Of a stretch of 64,000 nt of DNA, positions 51,735-59,553 are shown one piece after another. This DNA is from Mya arenaria (Eukaryota; Mollusca; Bivalvia; Myida; Myidae). Under the pieces are notes generated by a model, which worked only from the letters and a program-made list of their open reading frames with translations, ran no database searches and was not told where the DNA came from. Made by a program: the position numbers and the translations under genes. Each line of letters begins with the position of its first letter. Position 1 is the stretch's first letter. The DNA lies in contig NC_069125.1 in NCBI RefSeq assembly GCF_026914265.1, positions 3,793,056-3,857,055 on the forward strand, written 5' to 3'.

Positions 51735-52107
51735 ACTGTTGTGGATGTTGTTGTTTTTCGGCTGGAATTTAATACTGATCGATGAGGTACACCTATCCTC
51801 GTGTTTAGGTGTGAATTTATGTAAACTGAAATGGTCATGGGTCGAAGCGTCTTAGGGACGTCATTTCCTAAAAATTCTAACGAATCGTAAAATGAATCAT
51901 ATTTTAGACAAATTAAATGTAACAAATAAAGGAGTCATTGTTTCTTATTATTGAGTGTAACTTTAGGATAAAAATAATAGTATTAAGAACAAAACATGTA
52001 CTTACGTCTTGAAGAACTCTGAAATTTTGACAAAAACACGTAGCAGGGAAAAAAAGCAACAAACCCAAAAATAAACACTGATTCGCCGTAATGTTCATAT
52101 TGAGCAT
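42777..52107 (-). CDS. Gene C: secreted IL-17-receptor-like ectodomain protein (soluble form)
   Basis: Minus-strand exons by splice borders: E1 52006-52107; E2 (weak) 51793-51850; E3 50942-51133; E4 50519-50646; E5 43669-43804; E6 43097-43281; E7 42777-42893. E3 to E7 join in frame with every junction phase matching (1, 0, 1, 0). E1 encodes a signal peptide (CLFLGLLLFFPATCFC) and ends in phase 0 while E3 needs phase 1; the 58-nt E2 would reconcile this, otherwise an exon is missed or a frameshift exists. Domain evidence: E4/E5 RGYEISVG..RMCFVVQL and MTHYRVHATTLPGTY; E6 IVFSRPPPEYGFKRYEIALA and FYGITPGEYKVM; E7 IRPIDEYF then CLC......C..C. This two-part fibronectin-like layout resembles IL-17 receptor (IL17RD-like) ectodomains, which bind IL-17 cytokines. 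The frame stops at VTVQE/TGA where a transmembrane and SEFIR region would follow; none was found. The total is about 305 residues. Family assignment is by motif reading only. Confidence 0.55.
44000..44150 (+). repeat. Irregular repeat of AAACTCGCCTAATAT
   Basis: AAACTCG(G/C)CC(A/T)AATAT-type phrases recur five times with alternating GATTGGCT or CATTGGCT spacers. It lies in the E4-E5 intron of gene C just upstream of the LINE and may be part of the LINE 5' flank or an older minisatellite. Confidence 0.5.
44319..45504 (+). pseudogene. LINE ORF1: 2A-like peptide, coiled coil, L1-type RNA-binding domain; frameshifted
   Basis: Three frames are needed to follow the protein. An ATG at 44319 opens a frame with a hydrophobic stretch (LVRLVLAWSILIVV) running into the 2A motif GDVELNPGP at 44526-44552, then a Pro-rich segment. 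The continuing protein shifts frame near 44600 (SQDYDLSPPRGRGKEPARKA) into a coiled-coil-like part (SDLMSINSKIDDINSTISNL), which ends at a TAG at 44849. The rest is in a third frame (44854-45504) with RRNNLRFIGI, EIERAHRV and CSIIVKFGKYKDKD, an RRM-like (transposase_22) domain that binds element RNA and acts as a nucleic-acid chaperone in relatives. It ends with an acidic tail (TSQDDDDSSDETLL) and TAG at 45502. Confidence 0.75.
44526..44552 (+). other. 2A-like ribosome-skipping motif
   Basis: GDVELNPGP matches the 2A consensus D(V/I)ExNPGP exactly and is preceded by a hydrophobic stretch. In known 2A peptides the ribosome fails to form the Gly-Pro bond, releasing the upstream product and continuing from the Pro. 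2A-like motifs near the N-terminus of LINE ORFs are known from several invertebrates; activity of this one is inferred. Confidence 0.8.
45505..46764 (+). pseudogene. LINE ORF2, APE-type endonuclease part
   Basis: The frame directly follows the ORF1 stop in the same reading frame and contains the endonuclease motifs in order: ICTWNICGL (metal-binding Asn), IIGLVETW (catalytic Glu), VYVSPESS, YLVGDFNART (46012-46032), SVVDYHIVAS and SDHFPIVSH (about 46348). This enzyme nicks target DNA so that the 3' OH primes reverse transcription. The first in-frame ATG comes only about 110 codons after the ORF1 stop, after two catalytic motifs. The frame breaks at about 46740-46764, where the protein continues one frame over. 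Confidence 0.75.
46733..48982 (+). pseudogene. LINE ORF2, reverse transcriptase and C-terminal domain
   Basis: The second ORF2 segment is one frame, interrupted by a single TAA at 47630-47632. RT blocks in order: GKLKTDKACGADGIWAEVY, ESILVPIFKSG, NYRSISLINVMYKIF, AQAGFRAGNSTIDNIF, FVDFKKAFDS, then (after the stop) GTRQGDLSSPIIFSLYKNDL and the catalytic FADD at 47789-47800, a Phe variant of the usual YADD. Later parts are YKYMGLFFTPQLSW and LTYGAEIWG, and a C-terminal Cys/His stretch (CASC, then DEFHVFFICP). It ends at 48980-48982. A G-run at about 47451-47464 is a likely slip site. The frameshift at 46.7 kb and the stop make it non-functional as read. Confidence 0.8.
49420..49557. mobile_element. 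Fold-back (long hairpin) element
   Basis: Two arms of about 60 bp are near-perfect reverse complements: the outer ends read TTATTAATTAGGTGATTTCA and its complement, the inner ends GCTGTATTTGCCT and AGGCAAATACAGC. A short GCCCTTTCGGGC centre itself pairs. There is no coding capacity. It sits just beyond the 3' end of the LINE in the gene C intron. Confidence 0.8.
49611..49697. repeat. ATC trinucleotide microsatellite
   Basis: About 27 ATC units with one ATT interruption near 49650. Confidence 0.9.
51609..51760. repeat. GTT trinucleotide microsatellite (imperfect)
   Basis: About 50 GTT-type units with GCT, TTT and ACT interruptions, in the 5' intron of gene C between E1 and E3. Poly-Thr, poly-Val or poly-Leu frames through it are not genes. 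Confidence 0.9.
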
Positions 52108-52532
52108 TAATTAGGATATATTCTGATTAAACTCATACTGGAAGCGTTGCAAATAAATAATTATAATAAACATATATATCCAAATCACAAATACGCAGAA
52201 AACTCTATATTTCTTGATTATCTTGAAGATGATGCAGATTCGATAGTGTTTCCTATGTTCTAGAAAATCTAGTGTAAACATATACACCTGTTCATTTCAG
52301 ACTTGAGAAGAACCGTTTGTTCTGTTTGCAATAACATGATAAAAGATTTGATAACATGATAATAATATCTTAAGTGTTAGAGTAATGCATTTTTTTTCTA
52401 AAAAATGTTATTTTTGTAATAATGATTTCATTTCCATTATTGAAAGACCGACATGTGTATTTGAATTACCGCTGATTTAGAACCTTCGTAAATGGTGTGA
52501 CTTTGTGTGTAATTACACAAACTATCTTGATT

Positions 52533-52732
52533 GTCCGGTAAGCGCAGTAGTCAGCGCACTCGCTTCTCATCAAGCCGGACAAGTGGGTTTTCTCCGGGTA
52601 CTCCGGTTTTCCCCACAACACAAGACCACACTCTCGCGCAACATCGTGCCAATAAGAGGGAATTAGTATAAGCTATAAAAGCTTTCTTCACAATCGTTGT
52701 AAAATATATAATGTTTAAACTAAAGTTAAACT
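52533..52732 (+). mobile_element. tRNA-derived SINE with 13-bp target duplication
   Basis: The head reads GTCCGGTAAGCGCAGTAGTC, a tRNA-like A-box region, followed by a conserved body with GGGTTTTCTCCGGGTACTCC and ACAAGACCACACTCTCGCG, and a tail with CGTTGTAAAATATATAATG. The direct repeat AACTATCTTGATT flanks it at 52519-52531 and 52733-52745. It lies between the 5' ends of gene C (minus) and gene B1 (plus). Confidence 0.7.
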
Positions 52733-53056
52733 AACTATCTTGATTCTGAACAACAAAGTCGTGCGGCTTCTTCGTTAATATTTTACAAAAACTTGTATTG
52801 AAAATAAACACAGTGATTTTAATGTACATTCTGGTAGCAAATTTCTTCAACAAATATTTTTTAATAGAAGGATTTTATGGTGAAAAGGGTCTCAATGCAT
52901 TAAAGCTTTGATAAAAACATACAAACTTTGACTTGTCAAGCATTTTGAACATTTCGAATTCACATAAAGAAATGAGTTTCTTTTATTTCATATTAAATAT
53001 TTACTAAAGTTGGTTTGAAACGTCTGTGCTCAAAACTGTTAACAATATTATGTCTT

Positions 53057-53255
53057 AAAGCTGCACTCTAACAGATTGACCGTTTTGAAATTATTTTTTT
53101 TTACTTAGAATGAGCCAAAATTTTCGTAAATATCTGGAAACAAGTGATACAAGACTGCTGACAAAAGACCAGATCGCAGTGTTGTTTTTTTCATATAAAA
53201 ATAAATACGTTCGAAAACTGATGTTTTATACGTAAGTTACGCTTTAATCAAAATG
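53057..53255 (+). repeat. Interspersed repeat family R2, copy 1
   Basis: It starts TTAAAGCTGCACTCTAACAG and continues with ATTGACCGTTTTGA, a T run, GAATGAGCCA, CTGGAAACAAGTGATACAAG and AGATCGCAG, ending near a TGATGTTTTATACG phrase. The same order of phrases occurs at 56364-56560. I recall very similar repeats as common in bivalve genomes. Confidence 0.65.
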
Positions 53256-53842
53256 GAGTTTTCGGCAGTTTTCTCAATTATAGTGATATTTTCTATTACA
53301 TGACTGAATTGAAGGCTTTAATACCAAATTAGCTGATTCCGAGACAACACACTAAGAAAGGTCAAAACTGTCAATTTGTTGGAGAACAGCTTAAATCAGG
53401 TCCAATCTTCGGCGAGCACATTTCACGTTTCTTTGCATGTATACACAAGTGGTTGATACTTGAGAAAATCTTATCAACGAAATTGGTCAATTGAGGCAGT
53501 CCCTAAATCCTAATCACGAAACAGTAGATCTTAACAAAAATAGTAACTTATAAATCTCAATTATGTAAATTGTTTGATGATCACGTAAAATTATGTTCGT
53601 TTTTCTTGTCATATTTTATAACATACTGTAATGTACTTATTCACATTAACAGTTTTATTTATGATACACAATGGTTAAGTTATAAAATACATTCATGACT
53701 TCTCGTGATATTTTAACCTCAAATTAACTGATGATCTATTTATTATTCGTATGTTTTTTCTTGAAGAAGGCAGTGCAAGGGAGTTAACGACCGTTTGGTA
53801 TTGTTATCAAAAGCAAGAGTTGCCTCTATTGAATTTTCAGGA

Positions 53843-53868
53843 TGACGTCATAACATGTAGTGACGTCA
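53843..53868 (+). promoter_or_regulatory. Twin palindromic CRE sites upstream of gene B1
   Basis: Two perfect TGACGTCA octamers at 53843-53850 and 53861-53868 lie 29-54 bases before the gene B1 start codon. TGACGTCA is the consensus for CREB/ATF-type bZIP factors. They could be promoter elements or lie in the 5' UTR. Confidence 0.4.
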
Positions 53869-53896
53869 AAGCAGTTTTGTTTTACGCACGAGGACG

Positions 53897-56800
53897 ATGG
53901 CAAGGTTGTGGATTATAGCGTGTTTTGCAGTATTTTACATGCTGAGCTGCTCTCCTTCCTGTGTTGATGGCAGAAGACCGACACGTAAGATTGTGTTTGA
54001 TACATAACTGTATAGACATAAGTAGGAGTACTAGGACTGACTGAAGTTTAACGTACATACACTTCTGACTGACACTGACATTTGCAACAGACACAGGTCA
54101 AGATCCTGACATGATATTTTTTGTTCTTGAAACTTTGTAACTTAATGTGAGTTCCGTTTTTTTCCTGTGTTTATAAAAAACATTTTTTTATTAAAAAAGT
54201 AATTGTAAATCTTACTTTAAAAATATTTTTGTCAAGTTTGTTTGGCCTTACTCACTGTAGCTACTTATGAACCTATGCGTCCACAGTTGGCGGCTTAGAT
54301 GCTTGATATCTGGTTTCTGTGGTTCTTATGCACCAGTCAATTTTAACCACGCCCCCCCCCCCCAAGGTGCGGGGAATAGCAGATACTTTGATTTTCGGTC
54401 CAGCCAATCGCAGGTAAATATCCCCGCCCTGTGGCTGTGGCTGTGGGGACAAACTGCTGGTAAAATCCCCGCCAAATGCCCACCGCAACCCCAGGACATC
54501 CTAGGTAAGGCCCATTCCCCACCATTTTCGGCGCGAAAACAAAACCACCGCATTCACTCGGCACTGCGGGGCCACCTTGAAGGTAAGACACGGCCTATTT
54601 CCCGCGGTATACCCCCGGACCTGGGGGCCGTGGTTACAATTGACTGGACTGACTGGTGCATTACAGGTCCGTGGTTACAATTGACTGGTGCATTACTGCT
54701 TCTACAGTAGTCAAGATTACTCATCCCTTCATTTTACATTTTATTAAGAGTCTTAGTCGTAACAAACTCAAAAATGTACCAGGTACGTTACCTTAACTTA
54801 AATACCGACCAAAATTATTTTTTTACAAATTCATAGCCAAATAATGAAAATATCATGTGAAACTTAGAGTGTGCGCAATTCAGATTTCCTGGAAAATGTC
54901 GGGATTTGTGCGCCAGGAAATTAACTCAGCTTTGCCAAAGACATTTCACCGGAAAACAACAACAATATCATTGTATTAATGAATAAACATAAAAAGAACA
55001 ATACTGTATTAGAAGAACCAGTACCGACAATTGTAATATTGCCACCGGAACGATTCTCTGACCAATCAAAGTGACTCGGAAGCGATCGGATAGACTATCG
55101 ATAATTACCGAATATTTTCGTCAGTATGCGATACCAACGTTATTTGTATCACCCAATGAAAATGAATAATTTCGCTGTAAATCGTAAAACGTTCCTTTCC
55201 ATTTAAATGTAAAGGTCACAGAATGATAACAGCTATCTTTATGATCATGAAGAACACAAATTGCAACAAGCACGTCGGTCTTTCTGCATTAGCCCGATGC
55301 AATTCTTTCAAGTGTTTACATGTCGGGCTTCGTACACTGGATGCATTAAGATAATTTCACTTCACGATATTTTTAATGACACTGGGCACTGGAACCGTCT
55401 CTGTACTGTAGACATCATGTTGACATGTGTAATATTATAATTAGAATATCAATGTTTTCGTTGTTATTAGTAGCCTTATACTATCAGCTATATGCCTTTT
55501 CTTTCTACTGGATATTTTATTTATTAAATATAATACGAGAACATTGCAATTTTCAGTGTCTAACTGTAAACACCAATAAAGTTATGATTAATCATCTCGT
55601 TGGTCACTGTGCTAGCAAAAGCAGCATTACAATGATAGAATGTTAGTGATTTATTTTTAAAAAGTGTCTTAGTTATATACGTTTTATGTTTTATATACTA
55701 ATATTATAGTCACTAGTATTTAAAACATAAAACTATTAGTGACTGAGTATCGTGATCTGTTCTGTACTGTACACTCTGCTTTTGCTGATGTGTTTTGTTT
55801 TTGTTGTTTCTAAAAAATAGTAGTTTTATGAGAAACATAGAGCCAAGGGCTTTCGTTCGAATTTCGACTTAACCAAAATATTGAGAGAAATATCGCAGAC
55901 AACAAGGATTATTTTATTTATTTTTTTATATAAAAGCGGCGAACTGGATGTGCGACGAGGACACTGTATGTGTAGCACATTCCACGTGTCAACACACACA
56001 CTGGTTTGACAACTCGTACTGTATATGTGACGACGGCTATTTGGCGAAGTATGGCATGTGTATCCGCAGGGGAGGTAAGTTTAGCGAGAGTAATGTGGAG
56101 GGTTTTACATATACATCACAAGAGAATGTGTGTGCTGCGAAGGCGCTTTTTTCAGTGTTGGATCTGTATTAGAACTTGAAAAGGGAGGATAAATGTAGCC
56201 TGAGCTATGTTTAAAAGGTTGATATCATAAAGGGTAGTAAAGGTTGGGATCGGTAGGAGAAAGGGTCAGGTTAGTGTGGCGAAAATTATGTTTAAAAGTT
56301 CGGTACCAGTTAGACAAAGGGAAGTAAGTAAGGGAAAGGGAGGTAAGTGTAGCCAGGGCTATGTTTAAAGCTGCACTCTCACAGATTGAACGTTTTGACA
56401 ACTTTTTTTTATTTGTTGTCTTCGAACGAGCCAGTTTTTTTAGAAAATACATGGAAACCAGTTATATAAGACTCCTGAAAAAATAATTAGATCGCAGATT
56501 TTTATATTAAAGTTCAAAAATTTATGTTTTATGCATTTTTCTTAAACCGCTAGTAACGGTTAGAAGGGATTTAAGTGTATAGAGGGTTTGGAATCAGTAA
56601 GAGAAGGGAGGTAAGTGTAGCGAGGGCTTGGAATCAGTAAGAGAAGGGAGGTAAGTGTAGCGAGGGCTTGAAATCAGTAAGAGAAAGGGAGGTCAGTGTA
56701 GCGAGGGTTTGGAATCAATAAGAGAAAGGGAGGTCAGTGTAGCGAGGGTTTGGAATCAATAAGAGAAAGGGAGGTAAGTGTAGCGAGGGCTTGAAATCAG

Positions 56801-58702
56801 TAAGAGAAAGGGAGGTCAGTGTAGCGAGGGTTTGGAATCAATAAGAGAAAGGGAGGTCAGTGTAGCGAGGGTTTGGAATCAGTAAGAGAAAGGGAGGTCA
56901 GTGTAGCGAGGGTTTGGAATCAGTAAGAGAAAGGGAGGTCAGTGTAGCAAGGGTTTGGAATCAGTAAGAGAAAGGGAGGTCAGTGTAGCGAGGGTTTGGA
57001 ATCAGTAAGAGAAAGGGAGGTGAGTGTAGCGAGGCTTTGGAATCAGTAAGAGAAAGGGAGTACAGTGTAGCGAGGGTTTGGAATCAGTAAGAGAAGGGAG
57101 GTAAGTGTAGCGAGGGATTGAAATCAGTAAGAGAAGGGAGGTAAGTGTAGCGAGGGTTTGGAATCAGTAAGAGAAAGGGAGGTCAGTGTAGCGAGGGTTT
57201 GGAATCAGTAAGAGAAAGGGAGGTCAGTGTAGCGAGGGCTTGGAATCAGTAAGAGAAGGGAGTTAAGTGTAGCGACGGTTTGGAATCAGTAAGAGAAAGG
57301 GAGGTCAGTGTTGCGAGGGTTTGGAATCAGTAACAGAAGGGATTTAAGTGAAGAGATGGCTATGGTTAAACGGTTCGAATCAGTATAAGAAACGCAGCTA
57401 AGTATAGCGAGGGCTATCATGTCTTAATACTTTTGGATTCAGTATAATGAAAGGAGGTAAGTGTGGCGAGGGCTATGTTTAAAAGTTTGGAAGCAGAAAG
57501 AGAAAGGGAGGTAAGTCTAGCGAGGGTTTGGAATCAGTAAGGGAAAGGAAGGTAAGTGTTTCCAAAGCTATGTTTGAAATTTTGTTGTCAGTTAGAGAAA
57601 GGGAGGTTAGTGTTGCGAAGTTTTTGAATTAGTAAGAGAAAGGGACGTAAGTGTAGCGAGGCTTTGGAATCAGTAAGATGGAAAGCGAACCTTCCAAATT
57701 TGGAAGAAGAGTATAAGTTTTTTCCGAGGCCGAGAGTTTCTATCTTACACGAGCGGCTATCCTTTTTCTCCCACCTCAGTTAAACAAAATAAAGTTAAAA
57801 TGTATTTTTTCGCTGGAACTCTTTTATGCGTTGTAAAATAGTTTGCGTACAGGTATGTGATATGTGTGGTTGTCATGGATATGCACGCAGTGATTCCGAT
57901 TATGTAAATATTCGTTCTTTAAATAGTTCTGAAGAGAGTGTTTTATATTGTGTATGCGCATGCTCACATATTCCCGCCATTTGTTGAGGCCCAAGATCAG
58001 TTGAATAGAATACGTTAAGCAGTTAGCACGCGTTGTGTTAAAACTCTCCCACGCTAGTGGAATTTACATTACAGACTCACAAAAGAAACAGAGAGTGCAG
58101 CAGTATTTCTTCATTGGAGCGTGAAAACTTTTTATGGTGCGAGAAGTAATTAATTAGGATTTTAAATATTGCCAAACGACGGTCTTGAACATTGGAGGTA
58201 ATTGTGAGATGACGTCAATAAAATAGGAGTTCCATACGGGTACTTAACTGTACTTGTTTTATCTTTGCCCGACGGCAAGATAAGATTTTCGGGCATGGCC
58301 AAATTTTGGATCAACATATCTGAGAAATTGTTGAATTAAAGTTTTTTTTTTAAATAACCAAATAACAGACAGACATTTTGGACGTTTCCTACTGTCAGAG
58401 TATTCTAAAAACATGTAGGTTAATTTATCAAAATATCTTTCAGCAAGTATATTCATTATGAAGATCATGCAGATAGTATTTGTAAAGTTCATTCTTGCAA
58501 ATGCATATCTGAGCTCTTGTCATTGATTGAGCTGTAGGTCAAACACGTATTTAGACGATATAACTTATCGTTTTACTGTTTTTCACAGCATCCATCGATA
58601 ACCTCGAAAGCGGGGCGGGGTCATTACAAGTAGGACTGTGGTCTGTCTTCACCTGCATCGCTCTAGGATTTATGCGTGGAGCGAAGTCATGTGGACGTAC
58701 AG
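53897..58702 (+). CDS. Gene B1: small secreted/membrane protein with one EB/EGF-like module
   Basis: Exons by splice borders: 53897-53984, 55937-56074, 58589-58702, all ending in phase 1 with GT donors (GTAAGA, GTAAGT, GTGAGG). Exon 1 encodes a signal peptide (MARLWIIACFAVFYMLSC). Exon 2 encodes one six-Cys module (CDEDTVCVAHSTC, then YCICDDGYLAKYGMC). Exon 3 encodes a small-residue stretch and a hydrophobic segment (LQVGLWSVFTCIALGFM) followed by a basic end (RGAKSCGRT). The terminal exon was not fixed: candidates are an acceptor near 59200 leading to a short tail, or direct continuation into 59576-59659 and so through the B2 exons, which keeps phase 1 throughout and gives 223 residues in all. 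A tandem pair with B2 is preferred. Function unknown; a cell-surface recognition role is possible. Confidence 0.6.
54328..54693. mobile_element. Small terminal-inverted-repeat element (MITE) in the first intron of gene B1
   Basis: ATGCACCAGTCAATTTTAAC at the left end is inverted at the right end (GTTACAATTGACTGGTGCAT), with CCACG and C-rich/G-rich extensions next to each. The right end is duplicated: a second GTGGTTACAATTGACTGG lies at about 54631-54648. The interior is GC-rich (CCCCGCC, GGCGCG). Proline-rich open frames through it are not genes. Confidence 0.65.
56165..57680 (+). repeat. Purine-rich minisatellite of 40-41 bp, about 27 regular copies plus diverged flanks
   Basis: The core unit contains GGTTTGGAATCAGTAAGAGA, AAGGGAGGTCAGTGTAGCGA or the variant AGGGAGGTAAGTGTAGCG. 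Regular copies run from about 56580 to 57340; longer units with GGGCTATGTTTAAAAG occur at both edges (56165-56360 and 57350-57600). The plus strand is strongly purine-rich. It lies in the intron after the six-Cys exon of gene B1, starting about 90 bases past the donor. Confidence 0.9.
56364..56560 (+). repeat. Interspersed repeat family R2, copy 2
   Basis: TTTAAAGCTGCACTCTCACA, GATTGAACGTTTTGAC, CGAGCCAGTTTTT, CATGGAAACCAGTTATATAA and AGATCGCAGATTT occur in the same order as in the 53057 copy. It is inserted inside the early, diverged part of the intronic minisatellite of gene B1. Confidence 0.65.
57680..58588. other. Rest of the gene B1 intron, no exon seen
   Basis: It includes a CTTCCAAATTTGGAAG palindrome near 57695 and otherwise unstructured sequence up to the acceptor TGTTTTTCACAG at 58588. 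Confidence 0.4.
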
Positions 58703-59377
58703 GTGAGGTGTCAATTTATTTCTTAAAAAATCAAAAACACTTATTTTAGTTATTTATTAAAGGCAAAAGAACTTACGAAGAAATAACACTGCACCTTTTA
58801 CCCAAGCCAAGGGATTGAACCTATACACAGACAGCGCTAAGGACGGGTTTTGTAAAATTTAAATCACCATGGGTGTATGTAGTAACTGTTTGGACCATAT
58901 CGTCGGGCTTACCGTTCATAAGTACTCTGTGTATATTAAAACAGCATTGCTACTTATCCGAACACAACTTATTGCATGGTACTCCTGGCCACAGTTCTGA
59001 CTGGTATAAGAATTCTTTAATACACGCATACAAAGAAACAACTTTTCCGCCACCTATTATAAATAGATACAAATATTTTAATAGCTCTGCTTAAAAGCCT
59101 TATCTTTACCACGGGCATTCAACTCATCTTAAGAACCCGTAAAAAAAGTAAAAAAAAATATGATTTTTTATCATATTTTGTTTCACTTTAACTAAAGCAG
59201 GAAAAAAAGGGTTCCTTCTACAAAGGCCGCTCGTAAAATGTAAAATAAGTCCATCATAATCCTCGCGCCTATCTTACGCTCTCGACCAGCCATTGTAGAT
59301 ACTTATAGTCTATCATGGTACAATAAGCAATGTTGTTGATCGTCGTCTTTCAATAAAAAATGTTAGTTCCTTGTACA

Positions 59378-59440
59378 GTGTGTGTGTGTGTGTGTGCGTG
59401 TGCGTGCGTGCGTACGTGCGTGCGTGCGTGTGTGTGTGTA
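59378..59440. repeat. TG / TGCG microsatellite
   Basis: A GTGTGTG run grading into GTGCGTGCGTACGTGCG and back to GTGTGTG, upstream of the B2 first exon. Confidence 0.9.
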
Positions 59441-59553
59441 TCACGTGATAAATTACGTCATAAATAATATGTCGGAAGGCAACATTTTGCTTACAATGAT
59501 GACTGTTAATACTATGTACGCCTAGCTGGAGCACTGCTTTCTTAACTTGGTTA

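Noticed and set aside
51545..51925. Threonine-rich protein on the minus strand
   Set aside because: Poly-Thr is the GTT microsatellite read in reverse; only a 58-bp part (51793-51850) is kept as a weak exon candidate because of its phase.
54267..54710. 147-codon proline-rich frame on plus and overlapping frames on minus
   Set aside because: They lie entirely within a terminal-inverted-repeat element; the length is explained by GC-rich composition.
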